Assembly: GCA_037389465.1 (NCBI GenBank)
Contig: JAZARR010000088.1
Span: 2,418,001-2,482,000, forward strand
Reading direction: 5' to 3'
From: Baylisascaris procyonis
Taxonomy: Eukaryota; Nematoda; Chromadorea; Rhabditida; Ascarididae
DNA: 64,000 bases
This document shows positions 26,815 through 41,000 of this stretch, piece by piece (position 1 is the stretch's first letter; every line of letters begins with the position of its first letter). The position numbers were made by a program, and so were the translations under genes. The notes beneath the pieces were generated by a model. That model saw nothing but the letters and a program-made list of their open reading frames with translations, ran no database searches and was not told the origin of the DNA.

Positions 26815-29800
26815 AATTATATCATTTCACTTATCAGACAAATTAAACCCCTTCTTTATGATCAATCTAAGCCAAATTATTGCTCATTAAAATGAACTTC
26901 AATCATCATAAAAACATCACAATATCTTTGCATTACAGTGAATAAAGTGAACGATAAAAACGGCAACCAGCAGAGTTTCCAAATCTCTGACGACTCAAGT
27001 ACGCAAATTTTATAATTGACATTTTTTATACTAATTAATGCACAACAAATTCTCGTCTATAATGAAAGAAAAAAACTGCATATCCGCTACCGTATTTGCT
27101 AAACAATAGCCCAGCACGAACTACTATAGTTCGACAATGGTGATGAACAACCCAAGAGTAGAAGAACTTAAAATTAGTTCTAGCATTTTGAGAGTGACAT
27201 TTGGATTCATAGGTTTGAAAGAATGAAGTAAATAAATGAACATTCAATTTTACGGTTTACGATACAAAAAAATCTGAGTTGAACAAAACGAATTTCCATC
27301 ACTACTGAAAAACACAACCTACTAAAGATAATAAAATTGATGAAATTCATTCCGGTTGGCTGACAGAATTCATCGATGACACTATTGTTGACAACTTCCA
27401 ACTCCATAGTGAATTAAAAAAAAGAACGTGAAAACGTGGAAAAATTTGTATAACATTATTTCTCCAAGAAGTGTTAGTTCTTTCTCAAATTCTATTTTCA
27501 ACCAAAAAGTTTTTTTAGTAACAATACGACCCCCATAATATGATAGATACGAAGCATTAGAAGAGTAGGCCTCGAAATGATTGACAAAGAGAGAGAGGGA
27601 AGCATAACGATTAGACGCAAAAAAAGAAGGATGGAGCAGACAAGAAGGAGCCATGAAGGTAGGTGCGCAATGCGGTGCATTAGCAATCGTGTTGGTGATG
27701 ATGGTAATGGTGAAGCACGGCGTGCTATGCGAAACGATGCCCCGATGCGTTCACATTCACAGGTGCGTCGTTGCCCTCTTGCAAAACTTATCTACCTTCT
27801 CGACGCGTTAAAATTCATTGTGAATATGCATGAGAAGCGTTGCTCTATACGGTCATCCCTCTATTATAGAACAATTTGCTGAATTGCACTCATAAAGCCG
27901 ACAAACGCATCACAAATTTTGTCATTCGCATCTTATCAACCCCTCCCCTTCCCCTCCATCCCCTTTCCCTTTCCTATTTTCATTTCAACTGACCAAAAAA
28001 ACCATTTGTTTGCATCTCGTCGTATCTTAGTACAGCCTGTCAATTTTAGTCAGTCAAATATGTTTTAACTGCTTTACAATGAAAGAAACAACAAAAAAAG
28101 AACGCTTCATATCTAAAGTCTACAGTGTGACAAGTAAACAATTTGTGATATAACAATTTAATACCTAATCGATGAGCTAAAAAGAATTGCAAGCCCGTTG
28201 ATTGTTTACAGCTTTTAAAGCATAATGCTTTTTTTAAATTGCTTAGAATAAAAATCACAACAGCTGTCGATAAATTAACCTTTGTTCAGAGGGCATAAAA
28301 ATGTGGCAATGGACATGCAACAGCATCAAATTAAAACATCCCACCAGCAGTTGATGGTCTGAGTAAATAATTCGAAAGCAAGCATCAGACAGCCTTGAAT
28401 GATATGCGCTTGTATATTTCAACTCACTAGTGCACTCTGCCGCTGCTAATATACCCATAAAGAGTAGTCGCAATAACCAGTAATGTGGTCCTTATAAAGC
28501 CGATCAACCACACAAATCCTCAAGTGAACACTTTGTGTTTAGGCTGCATTCGATCGAATACAGAACTACCTTATTTTGCGAACTTCATGATCCCCACGCA
28601 TAAAGGATAGGACGAAATAAGAGGAAATGTAGGCAGAAGGGTACAAGTTGCAACGGTGATTACAGATTACATGCGTCATACTCTGTCACCGCATCTTTTA
28701 TAGTTCAAGAGTCGCAGTGCCAGACAGATAGACCGACATACACGTATAGATATGACACTGCTGTAATGTGCATATATCTGCAAAACAGTACAAAAAAAGA
28801 CAGCTGGCAAAAATAGATCAAATGATTCAATGGAAACACTCATTTGCCAGATTTTGGAAATTCTATCGAAATTCGGCTTTATTGTTCGATGAGGAAAATA
28901 ACTCTAAAATGAGATCACACAATTTAGTAGGTGAGTAGACTTGAGTGGTGCAACAATTAATTTTGCCTTTCTCAGCCTTCTAAGTTGGCTTCACAAAGTT
29001 GATCCATTCTTTAATTTTTGAAAGTCAACAAAACTTACGTTTTCTTGAACTTCTCTCCCACATTAATTCTTCCCATTACACTTCCTAAAATGGGAAAAAA
29101 AACGCGTGAAAATAGAAAATAATTTCTACAACATTCCCATTCTACACCCACCACATAACGGTATTCTGTATGCCGAACGAACTAGCAATATCTGCTTTAT
29201 TATATGGCTGCGTAGCGCTGTAAATAGGATGAATAACGAACTTGCATTATAGTGCGTGGGCGATCGCATTCGACCATAGTAATGGTGGCGTTAACGCACT
29301 ATGATGGAAGCCTAGTTTGTATGCGTGGCCAAGACATACTCTAAAATGTCTTCCAAAGAGGCGCTATGACTAATGCGGGTAATGTCCCATATATAACTAC
29401 GAAGCCGTGAATTGCACTCCAATCGCTTGAACATGCCACCAACGTCGAATCGCAAAAAAAAAAATCATATATTCGCCACACGGGTTATTAGATCGATAGC
29501 TTGTATGTTTAATGCAAACCATAATATATCAATCGATGTCACTTTGAGTGGTTTTTGTTGTCGAACGAATGAAAGCAAGTTTCGACTGGTTTTTGAATTG
29601 GGTTGAAAACCAGTACAGTAATTTTTCGATATATTACCCCTGAGTTCGGCGCTGGCTTAAAATCTGTCATCCGACAGAAATCTTTTGGGGAAAGAAAGGA
29701 AAGCAAAACTGAACGTTGAAGAGCGATAAGTCGATAGACTGATTTCTTTACTTCAAAGAATTATAAAATGCTATTTGTATCATTTATTTTAGATCTTCAA

Positions 29801-31480
29801 ATTACTCATTGAAAATAGTACTTTATCCCTGCAAAATAATTTACATTTTTTGATATTCCATATAATATAAATTTATATCATATGGATTCCATATAATATA
29901 TGGATTATATCTACACTGCACATGATAAAGAAAGCACTGACAATCATTCCTTTTTAAACTTTCATTGAACGCTCATGAGAACAACTGAAAGTGATGACAA
30001 GTGAAAACTTCATTCACTATTGTATAGTTACTAGCTATTAATTCAATTTAATTGCTAAAAGTTTTCAAACTTCGATTTTAATCCAAAATAAGATTTTTTA
30101 AAAATATTTTAACAGCATCGCTGAAATAGTGAAATAGAACTCCGATATCAAAATAGAATAGAAAAACACTATTTTCAAAACGAATCATCCGGCCCAAATT
30201 GAGTGATGGTCAACTAAAGCTTAACACAACGACTCTTACAAGAATCACCAGAGTTCGACTGATTACTATGATTCCTCAACCCGATTTACGCATCGGGTAA
30301 CCGCTGCCTCTTTAGAGGACGTTTGCCACATCGCTGACATACCGGACTAAACACATAGATGCATTTAAAAGTTATTAATATATTGCGATGCAGACTTCGT
30401 TCATTCATTCGACTTGTAGTCTCGACCAAGTGATGAGATAGACGTGTTTGATATCTGAAAGTCTGCCGTCTACTTTGATATAGTTCTGCAGTCGAAGATA
30501 AATGTCCCCAACTATCTTCACAACGGTTTATACAGAACTGCGAGTGTGGGATAGAAATGTCATCAGACCTTATATGCGTGCGTAAGGAGTGGGAAATAAA
30601 CCCTAGTATTAGTTCTAATATACGAGTTAAAATGCATCAGCGATCATCACTCGATGTGTTCACAACATGTCCATATTATGCACCTATCGAGTGAGAAGGA
30701 TAAGCGATTCAATCCTGATCCGTTGTATGGATATCAGCCGTCGGATGTGGACAGCTAGTGAATCCAGTGTAATGCGTAAAACGTCACATGAAATGTACGC
30801 TGAAACTCATTTGAGGCGTATAAAATTGCTCAATTAAGTCATTATATGAATTTACCTAGCCATGTGCAAGTTTTCAAAAACATTCCCAGTTATCAAACTA
30901 AACAATAACCTTCAAAAGAGCAGTTTTTCAACTAGACGAGAAACGAATTGAAGGGATGCCGACTGAGAGGAAACGCAAGTGAATTGTTGAATGTTGAGAT
31001 CAGAAACTAGAAGGTAATTTGAATTCTGTTGCAACAATCCGTCGACCACCCATGACGCTTCTAATGCTTTTGCGTTAAACGCGCTGAATTTTTTTTTTTT
31101 CACCAGCCAAACACTCATGACTGTCGTCCATGATAGTGTTTGATTTCTGTTGACTACATGCAAGAAATTTCAACCACGAGAAGTTTAGAATTTACTGGCC
31201 ATCCCAACTCAGGTGACTAAATTGGGGCAATATTTGCATACAAATTAAACACCCCTTACAAATTTAACCTACTCAACAAGGTCATCGAAAGGAATTCTTT
31301 GAGAATAATTAAATCTTTTAAGCGCATTAAACAATGGCCAGAGCATTATAATCAGCTTCAGCAAAAAATGAAACAATATAGATCCTTTCCAACTTCTCAG
31401 TAATGAGTCAATACGAGGCAAGAAAAAGCTTTTAAATTGCTCTTGGTTCATTGACACTGAAAAAATATGAAATACAAGTA
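26815..31480. other. AT-rich stretch without a supported gene
   Basis: No gene can be supported. It contains a palindromic AT cluster at 29858-29904 and a diverged CAGACAGATA...CATACACGTATAGA word at about 28.72-28.75 kb that also occurs near 21.36 kb, suggesting a dispersed repeat. Confidence 0.5.
29858..29904. repeat. paired AT-rich palindromes
   Basis: Two adjacent palindromes. The first (29858-29885) has a perfect 14-bp core, ATATAAATTTATAT, inside nearly perfect CCATAT arms. The second (29888-29904) is a perfect TCCATATA/TATATGGA pair around one base. They share the arm TTCCATATAATATA and can extrude as cruciforms. Confidence 0.7.
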
Positions 31481-31483
31481 AGC

Positions 31484-31494
31484 ATTTATTTATT
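31484..31494 (-). terminator. overlapping poly(A) signals
   Basis: Two overlapping AATAAA hexamers on the minus strand lie about 65 nt past the TAA at 31556. They are the main reason for treating the upstream frame as a terminal exon. Confidence 0.4.
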
Positions 31495-31555
31495 TCTAAA
31501 ATGCCTAAAACTGTAGAATATATAACAGTAGAAAATATTAAACATCACAAGGGAT

Positions 31556-31824
31556 TTATAGCAGCTTCCGATACAGGACCAGTATGATAATGATGAGAGC
31601 ATATTGAAGAGCAACGCTAGTTGCTAGTCGGCGTGTTGTTGTGTGCTGGAAGCAATAGAAAATGCACCGACACTCAAAACAATGGCACGCTGTTAGCAGC
31701 GCCAAAATATACGGCGTAGACACAACAGGCTGCCTCATCGACACGTAGCCAGCAAAACGCAAAGCCCCCTCCCTATCCGCTCGGAATTGTTTGTTGCGTT
31801 GGCGTGCACGATGGCATGCTCCTA
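31556..31824 (-). CDS. candidate terminal exon with C-terminal membrane segment
   Basis: This is the 3' end of a GC-richer island (about 31.55-32.1 kb). On the minus strand a frame runs for about 90 codons to TAA and ends in a hydrophobic segment with a short basic tail (ALIIIILVLYRKLL), which would suit a tail-anchored or single-pass protein. A possible acceptor (GCGTTAG) lies at the upstream edge. AATAAATAAA follows the stop by about 65 nt. The product is not recognised and the exact exon start is uncertain. The remaining island upstream (31.83-32.1 kb) has stops in all frames. Confidence 0.37.
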
Positions 31825-33138
31825 ACGCGTGCACGATACGGCAAAAGTGCAGCTTGCACTCTAACCGAGCATGGACTAAATTCTTAACCCAACGCTACTG
31901 AATCGCCCTATCACACCAATCGACATGGTCGTCGGTTTGCTACCGATTTACACATACTGCTTCCGATAAGAGATCGACGCCGCAACGTTACACTGTAGGA
32001 TACGAGTCGCGAGATCATCGAGACGCCAACGCCTTTCGTCGGCTTCTTTGCTTTAGCGTCATCTAAGCCTCTACTACTAAACTTCGTTCATAACTAAATA
32101 TCGCATCACCGCGCGAAGTGAACGTACTTGGATTTATTAAAAAGTCTTTCTGAATCAACTTACAGCGCCTCCAGATGTTGCTTGAAGGGTCTGCTGAAAC
32201 CTTCGACTATCATATCTTCACGCTTACTCACAACTTATCCTCCCAACTTTTCCGCCTTAGTGAATAAAATTAAGCATAACATGATTGTTCGGATCTTTAT
32301 AATTATTCTTTCAACAATAATCCAGCAACATAATACGCTACACTGTACCCAATAACACAGTAATCCTCTTTTAGGTTGGATAAAGATAAACCAACAATGA
32401 TAGTTACTTAGACTTCCTTTATGCCTAAATACATAAAACACGGAAAAAATGCTTTATAAAACAATGCAAAAAAATATACATATATAGTGCAGAAGAAATT
32501 TTCAATATAAAACATACCAATAGACGTAAGCATTTGAATATTCTTGCGAAGCTGTTTTCCTGGAAATAGAAACTTCAAATCAGCTGTCTATTATACTCTC
32601 AAACGTTATGCGCCGCTTTTAAGAGGATACAAAAATATGTGAGAAAAAAATTTGAAAAAAAAATTCCATCACATCTCTTATAGGTGGACAATAACACAAT
32701 CGTCTCTTGTCACGTTATCAGCGTCTAGAGTACTGTACAAATGATGATCGTATTGCATATTTATTTTTCTTTTATTTCGAATTTTTATCTTTTCCTCTCT
32801 AGCAGATGCATTTCAATTCTCATTCAAAATTGTTGCTTATTAAAAAATAATCGCATATTAAACTAGCGTAGTCGCAATACGAAAAAATATGGCAAATAAC
32901 AATAAAACCTATAGACATAATTCCCGTGACCTATCGATATAATTACCAAATAAACTCCTCATAAAGCAATAACTGCCCCAGTGGGATAGAAATTTGATGA
33001 ATGGAGTTTACTCCATTGGCCGTTATACTCTTTAGATAGATTAGCGCAACATAGTCGAATAGTGCAATTTAGTGATTTCAAATAGAAATTGAATGATAAG
33101 TGGAACAGAAAATAATCGAACCTATATTTTCATCTCAC

Positions 33139-36100
33139 CTTATGCATTATCTGGTGCGCTACCTGATTTGACAATCTTTCACAAATGCTCTCATCCTTTA
33201 CAAAAACAATAATTATAAATTCCAATGCAAAACTGAATAGTTTACTGTTCTATTCCGCGTTCCGATTTGTCTACGCATAGCATTCAATGCTCGTCAATAT
33301 CTGTTTTCATCACGCATTATGTGCCTTAATGCAAGAGAGATCCTTTCAACAGGTGAATAAACATACAGATATAAGTGGCTAGGTGTGATTAAATTCAAGA
33401 GAGCGCTAACTGTTACAATGAAGCATAAAGAAGAGCATTCGGCTGCTTGCTGAAAGGTGAGAGTGGATGGATGCTCGACGCTAAAACGAATGAATTAAGC
33501 AAAGCAAAAGCATGTGAATAGCTGCTGGGCGTGGCTATATAGTATGACTGTAGATACGGTATGTACGTCATGTGATTACGTATGAGACGAATCAAAGTCA
33601 TCGTAATCTCAACAATGTGGTGGATTCGTTGTTGATTGCGAATGCGATAATTTCGTGTAGCTGCTCTATACATCTTTTAGAAGATTTAAACGATATTTCT
33701 ATCGATAAAATTATACGGACAATTTCATTTTATCAATAAAAACATCACACCTCAAAATATGAGCAAAAATTTTGCTTTGATTTTTGTGAAATAACTTTAG
33801 AAATATGAAACAATTGATATTGACGGATAGAAATTATGCAGTAAGAATTAAAAGTAACAGTAACTTTTAGACGGTTTAGAATCATAAAATCGTTTTAAAA
33901 AACACCTATTAAGCCAACAAGCACTTGTAGAGGTCGATCGACAAGCAAAAATGTGCTTATTCACATCCACTTATGAGCAAAACCAAGATGAATTCCTCGT
34001 AGAAGAAAATATTTCCCATAGAAATTTCATGAAAAAATCAAGTAAAACAAGGAAAATCACATCAAAAACATGCAAGAAACAATATGCATCCATTAGAAAA
34101 ATGTGAAAAAGTTCTATTAAAAATGTCGATTTATTAATGAGATTTGATGGGGAGTTTTTTTCCGACTAAATAAAACAACGAACAAAGAGAGGCACAAGAA
34201 AACATTCCCTACTTTTAATACTTCTTCATTAAGATAAGTGGAAATAAAGATTTTTGCTTATAATTGAAAAAAAAAACTGATATAATAAATTCTATTTTTT
34301 CCCTCTGATCAATTTTCCAGTTCAATCATAATCTAGCAAACTTTCAGTATCAATCTATAGTTCAAAGTAAAAATATTTAATAACACAAAAGACTGAAAAC
34401 TGATAAGATTATAGAAAAACAGCTACCAATATGAAGCAAACGTAGTTTTAAATAATATTATATAGTGTTAAAGAGAGGTTCGAGATGATAAAAAACATCT
34501 AAAATGTCAATATTTCTTTAATAAATTCATAAATATTTTTTTCAGATGTTTTTTGTCAATAAAGTAATCAACAAAAATTGAAATATATTAAAAATCAACA
34601 AATGAGTGAATTATCAATAAAATTACAGAAGCAAAGATGAGCGATGAATATATTTGCTAAAAATCAAATTTTCCCTAACAAATAAAAAAAAAAGACTTCG
34701 TCGATAGACACCTTATTGGATAACAATCCACAAACATATAGAGAAACCATATTTACTATACTCTTATATCGAAACGATTCACACGATTGCATGAATCAGA
34801 AATTATGATTCAGGAAATATATGCTGGGAAAATTGCACATCACTACTAATAGTTCGCTTTCGCAATAGTGCTGCGATTGCTTCATCATTGCTATTAGAAT
34901 GTATATGATCGATTCAAAAAGTCTAATCTATCAAAGCTCTAATCACTTAAGCTCAATATTATTCATATTACGATTAACTATCTACGTGTTGACTAATATC
35001 TAATTTTCATGATGTATTTATTTGCATATTCGCATATCAAAAAATTCAAGTGGAAAACTTGCTAACCTAGAAATGGTATGCTATAAGCTTTCAAGTTTCA
35101 ACCTTCCAGGTCAAACTCCGACGAATCAACCGAGAAAACGATTCGTTTTTATGTGATGTCAGACATTCTTCACGTCGACTGCAAAGCGAAAATAACATTT
35201 AAACTTCACAGCGGATTGTAAGTAAATTTTCGAAAACAATCTCATCTCATTGGGATTATTATTATCTATTTCATCATGTTTACTCATACGATCCGCGAAT
35301 TGGAATCAATATGGAGATAAACATACGCAAAAAACTTGTAGGCCATCGAAAACATCTCCCTCCATGGTTGAAAGATATTCGCAGAAGTCCAGCTCTTTTT
35401 TGAAACGCCACTTCGCATGTAGCCAGCCACCTTCAAATTTAATACCCCTCTCAGAGTTGGATCCTGCCTCGTAAAACGAAACGATAAAACCGGCGTGGAT
35501 TGACAACAAGGTCTTATGGTACCTATACAATAGTAATATATAATGGAAAAAAACGAACAAACTCCAACTGCGCCTCGACAATTCTTCAACATTAAAGGAA
35601 GTGAAACGTTTAAAAAAATTAAAGCCTGGGTCTCTACCCAATAAGATTTCTTGCGTATATGGGGGAGCGAGGAGTGAAGGATAGGGCGCAAGACAATCCC
35701 ATACATAGTGGACTCTTAAATATGGGATTTTCAGTGGAACCGAAATACTATCCACTAATGGGTGGAACCATATTGAAAAAAAAACGATGGGATTGTGCTG
35801 CAACTTGATTTCGTAATGAAAAAATATTCCCTAGTCGCATAAAAAAATTTCACATGAATTTCTTCAGTTTGCGTAACTTTTTTACGAATCAAAAGAAAAC
35901 AACTCTTGAATAAATTAATTAATTTCGTAGAATTTCATAGATCCATATGAGAATTAAAAAATATGGAAATTGCAAGCCAACCCATACGAAGAAATGATAA
36001 CGAAAAAGATTTAAAGAACTACAAATTCGTACCGCAATAATCTCAAATGACTTTGATTTTCTTATGTAATTTTACTGAAAGTTTCAGAATCGAATAGTGG

Positions 36101-38047
36101 CATAAGTTTTTTTTTCAATTCAACAAATAAAGTAACTTAGAAGACTCAGCTATTCGATGACGCTCGATATGTACTATTCGATTGCAAATATTGGTGAAGT
36201 GTAAAAGTGAAATCAACCTGTCCTCCCCCCCCCCGCCAAAGAAGTAAACAACTAAAAGTCAAACTAACCAGTCCCTCCTCTCCTTTTCCAAAGAAAATAC
36301 GACTAAAAGTCAAATCAACCAATCCCCCCTCCCCCCATCTTTAAAGAAGAAAACAACCAACTGATTCCGCCTTTGATATGGCCATTACGCTCGCTGCAAC
36401 TAGATTCCATAAAGTATGCCGCTAAACGTTTCAAGCGTTGACTTATATATATATATCGAAATTGCGTGACAGTCGACTATGAATGCGACACGCTAGTTAG
36501 CGGCAGCTTCAAATTTCGTTGCTTACGAGTGGGCATAGGATAGTCGATGAAAAAAAAAAAACGTTCACTGTCTTGGCACCTCGGCATATGACGCACACAA
36601 AAAAAAAGGATGCAACAGAAAGCAGAAATGCACTAATGCAAAGAAATTTTATGAAAAAAAAAAAAAAATTCATATAGCACCATTTTTGCCCCTATAAATG
36701 CAATCCATAAAATAAATGTATTTTTAATATTCATTCTAGAGAAAAATTTTGTTCGAAAGTGTAAATTTACTAGATCACTCAATTTTATTTATAGAGATAA
36801 ATATGAAAGCATTTCTTGTGCAACAACTAAAATGCACCCATTTGTGCATTTTAGTTTTTGAAAGTTTCACCTCTACATATTTGGCCTTCACTATAGAAAT
36901 GATTGATTGAAGCGAGATCAATTCATTTCTAAATTTTTTTTTAATGGTTCAAAACTCAGAAAATTTGGCAATATTTTTCTAATAGACTAACCAGCAATAT
37001 AAGTAATTGCGAAACAAAACAAAAAAAACCCGACTTTGAAACAGAAGAAAATGAGATCGCTGATATAGAAAACTCCCGAGAGGCAACATCCAATGGTCAT
37101 GCAACCACTCTTGTGTAACAACAAATCGTCAAGCAATGTGGTGAACTTAGCGATGAGAAAAACCATCGAATGAATATCATTACAATATTCAGGCAAGAAA
37201 CGTTTGAACCATCACGAAAATAGGTAGATATCAACAGGTAAAGCGAATCGGAAATTAAATCAAGTTCGGTAGGAAGGAAGAAGTAGAACAAATATGAACT
37301 CTTTTTTTTCACAGATGCGCTCATGCATCGTCGTTTAGCCACTAATATGATGAACGCATAGATCATAGACGGCAAGGCAACTTAATTCTTAACAACAATT
37401 CCATCCACCGAAATTCAAAGGCTTTCAATTATCAGCAAGATTCTCATTGCTGGGTACATTCCTTATCTAAATAACCTGAAACCTCGTTGATGGGGAGAGG
37501 TGGAAGTGGGGGTTAAATCGATGAATATGTAATAGTGGACAGTGTTCACGAGGATTTCTATCTCTCACTCTTATCACAAACACAATATCGAGTATTGAAC
37601 CCCACTTCCAGTTTATGTGTATATTCTCGCTTTCCGGTGTGAAAAATTCCACCTGCATTAGATGATTCTATTCGTACTTTAATCTTGCTAACTCGTTTAT
37701 ATAATTGTAGAAAATTTTGAGGATTTTTATACACTTTTCCCTACCTCAAAAATGTTACAAATATGAAATTATAAGCTGCTAAAATTCTAAATTGAAAAAT
37801 TCGTATTTTGAAAATAAAATTTGAAAAAAAAAACAACACTCTAAAACATATTAACTAACTCTGTAAACAAAGATGAAATAAGTTTCATTAAGAATAGTTT
37901 TTAAACATATGCAAAAACGCATTCATCCGATTGCAATGCTTCAATTTGAGAGCAACAAGCAATGATTAAATGAAGATAGGTAAGTGTGAAAAGAGAAATG
38001 TGCCATAATTTAGTATATGCCGATGTAGATGTCGCATTCGATGACAT
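33139..38047 (-). CDS. candidate unrecognised minus-strand gene, six exon-like segments
   Basis: Segments on the minus strand: 38047-37907 (ATG, a hydrophobic signal-peptide-like stretch LFTLTYLHLIIACC, then SDECVFAY), 37652-37569 (VEFFTPESENIHINWKWG), 35797-35638 (LRVHYVWDCLAPYPS), 35522-35327, 35178-35103 (RREECLTSHKNESFSRL) and 33195-33139 (DESICERLSNQVAHQ). Phases agree along the chain (0, 0, 1, 2, 0), with donors GTTTAA, GTGAGA, GTAGAG, GTATGT, GTTGAA and GTGAGA. Two acceptors are weak. In 35327-35522 a competing frame is also fully open and has the stronger G-first codon bias (KTLLSIHAGF, RFKKELDFCEYLS), so the chain could be wrong there. No 3' end is secured; further exon-like pieces downstream (32972-32947, 32561-32520, 32193-32164, 31456-31269) conflict in phase. 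The product would be secretory or membrane if the first segment is real. I recognise no family. Confidence 0.3.
36202..36357 (+). repeat. three-copy tandem repeat, unit 51-54 bp
   Basis: Copies at 36202-36252, 36253-36303 and 36304-36357. Each begins TAAAAGT(C/G)AAA, continues CTAACC or TCAACC, has a C-rich core and ends AAAGAA followed by A/C-rich bases. Copies differ mainly in the length of the C run. It lies in an intron or intergenic DNA and no coding frame is shared. Confidence 0.85.
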
Positions 38048-41000
38048 TATATAAGCGCAAGCAAGTGGTACGTAATATGATGGAACGAACGTCCGATGGA
38101 GGTATATTGGCCAAGAGGAGGCAAAAAAAAAATTGTGCGTTTGGAATGTGCGTAGTGAATGTAGTACAACGTAGCGAGTGTAAAGTACGCTATCTTTCAG
38201 TTCATGATTAGGGAATATCAACGATCGACACATATAAAAACCAACCACAAAAAGGCAAAAAAAAAGAAGAAAAAATACAACAAGAAAGACAGCTTACGCT
38301 TAACACGCCCTTGCCTGATCGTTGAAAACGTACTAGAATGTCGATCACCCCATAATTCTCAACTTTTGAATGCCTAATCCACTTTTCGCCAGGCTATATA
38401 TCCCTACTATTCGACAATCCGTAGCATTCCGGTAAATGTAGCATGAAAACCATTTTAAAATAGGCGTAAAAATAAATAAACAAAGGAACAGATATAACAT
38501 AGGTGTGACAGGGCGTAACTCATGAAAACTCTACCTGCAGAAATATTGGAATCACATAAAAAGCATTCTAAAGATTAACGTAAAACTACCAGGATCGTGA
38601 ACATTCATCATGAAAATGCTGTGAAACATGGGAATTTCATAAAATTTTAAGAAAATTTTCCAAAGTAAAATGCAAAATTTCCATTCATTTGCATTTTAAG
38701 AAAATTTGCCACAATCTACGATAAGAATACGCTATGACACCTCTACGTATTGGTGCATACGCGCAGGTAATATGCTTACTGTTTATCCGTTCGGCAATCA
38801 CAATTCATAATCCAATTAAGTTGAACGTATAGAAATTCAGTAGGTTCAATGTATATCTTGGCACAATTTTCAGAAATCATTTTCCACTCATTTACGTCTT
38901 TCGAAAGTAATTATGGATGAAGCCGTGAAGTGACCACGAAATTGGCAAGTTGAATTTTTTCGTTGTGTTCGGTCGTTCGTGAGCAAACGACAAAATCTTG
39001 GCCAAGGAATTATAACAATCGGTCGGTTTGCAGCAATTTTTCCTAGTCTCTATGAATAAGCATATCACGATATCATATCTTCAACATGCCCGAAAACTAA
39101 CGAACGTTGAACGCAATTTCGTGTCTGAGTTGAAAGAGACGCACTTTTCATGTGGGCCTATTTTTAAGGATGACGATATCGAGAGACCTATAACGAGCCG
39201 GGAATTGGGAACTTAAAACAATGGTTTCTTGAATTTGATGACAGAGGTGTGCAACGTCGATTTCAGTATTAAACAGGGTGATAGGGCGGTGGTGATGTGG
39301 CTAAGCTTCACGATCCAGTGCAAAGTGCAAATCTCACCATTCATCTAAACATCTGCCAACGATGAAACCTGCAAAACTTAAAACTTTTCTATGTATTCTA
39401 TCTCTCAAAGTCTTTGAGGTTAAACCGATCAGGTAAAACCAAGCCAAAATCGGGGCTTTTTTTAGAGTAACAATTATGGTCGGTGGAATAAGGGGGTTGC
39501 CTCCCATGTTTCCGTAGGCATCCGACAGTGTTGCTCGCCGATCAAAGGTAATCTGGTGCTGAGTGAACATTGACAAGATAAATTCAGGACAAAACCGAAA
39601 CCTCAATGTATGCCCGACTGCCCGATTCTCATCTGTGACTATATATCTATCGCATTTGTGACTATTCTTCAGCATCTACACATACCTAACCTATGAGATA
39701 TCGTTTCGATACTACCCGCAAACAGAATTCTTTATCTCTTTTTAAGCGCCACAACTATTATCAAACAGAAACTAAAGTCTCAGTATGTTTTTGCAGAAAT
39801 AAGACCCGATTGAGTGCTTTTGCAGTGCTAATGTAATCGAATGAGTCTTCGTTGTAAAGAAGTTCGCAAAAATGTATGTGAAACCAGTTGAATTGATAAC
39901 TTTCCAAATAATATGAGCATTCATACGAAAATTAACCATATATCATTTTTTTTCATTCACTTAAATAAGCGTATCTATTGTTTCGATCAGCGTATAGATT
40001 CTGGACGTGCAATGAGAGATGGAAAAGCGAAAATAAAACAACAAACGATATGAGAGAAATATTACAAAGGAAGAGGAAAAGGAAACGATAACAATAATTT
40101 GAACAATGAACTTATCATCAGCCTAGTCGATTCTATCTAAAAATGCGATGACTATATGTTGAAAGAAGTCAGCAAATCACCGCAAAAAAAGAACGATTCC
40201 ATAGTCCGACCTATCATAAAATCATCTAGAAAGTTTATTGCAGACATTTGTGAATGTGATTTCAAATTACAACCTGATATCCGCCGATTTAACTTCAACG
40301 AGAAATTTTATTCTTCAGCCAATATATAAGAAAGCTTTTTATTTGCAATAATAATCCCAGGTGGGTGACAAAATTCTCCGATGCATTTTTCGCCTTTCAT
40401 CTAAAAAACGCCTCTGAAATGTAAATCCTTTCCTCCTTCACCTTCAAACTTTTACCGAATGGGCAGTTTACAATGTCTTACACCTACCTATTCAACAGAA
40501 ATCCTCAACAGTAGAAACTGAGGCGAAAAGGAATAGCAACTAGGTGAAGTATCGAACATGCACAGAGGTTTTTAGAAAATTATAGATAGACGGTCTTTGC
40601 CCAACTAGGCACCACTTACAAAAGTAACACCTCGCAAAATTTGCATCTTATTCATTAAGTGGTTACCACAGGAAATTTCAATTCGAATCACATCCAACAC
40701 TTTTTATTTCTTTAGCGAGTAGCAAAAAAGTAAGTATGAATATTTCAAGATCAAATATACATCGCTCCTCTATTAGCAACGTTTATATTTTATTTGGTTT
40801 AATACACTTTAAATAGAGGCAATCTTCAAACGAAATAAACTCTTATGTAATGCTTGGAGAAATGAAAAAATAGCGACAACAACTATGCGGAAACGGGGCT
40901 GCTGATTCCGGCTAAACCAAAACGAAGATAAACAACACAGATTTGAATGATGCATCTAAGTTAGCATTGGTGATATTCGTTCTTCAGCGATATTTACCCA

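Noticed and set aside
31269..32561. Minus-strand chain of tiny exons (42, 30 and 188 nt) with canonical sites
   Set aside because: Phases fit internally, but the chain runs through another candidate terminal exon with its own poly(A) signal, codon bias is weak, and it does not connect in phase to the exons upstream.
39334..39675. 113-codon minus frame
   Set aside because: No acceptor, start context or poly(A) signal; no recognisable motif; more likely part of an old repeat.
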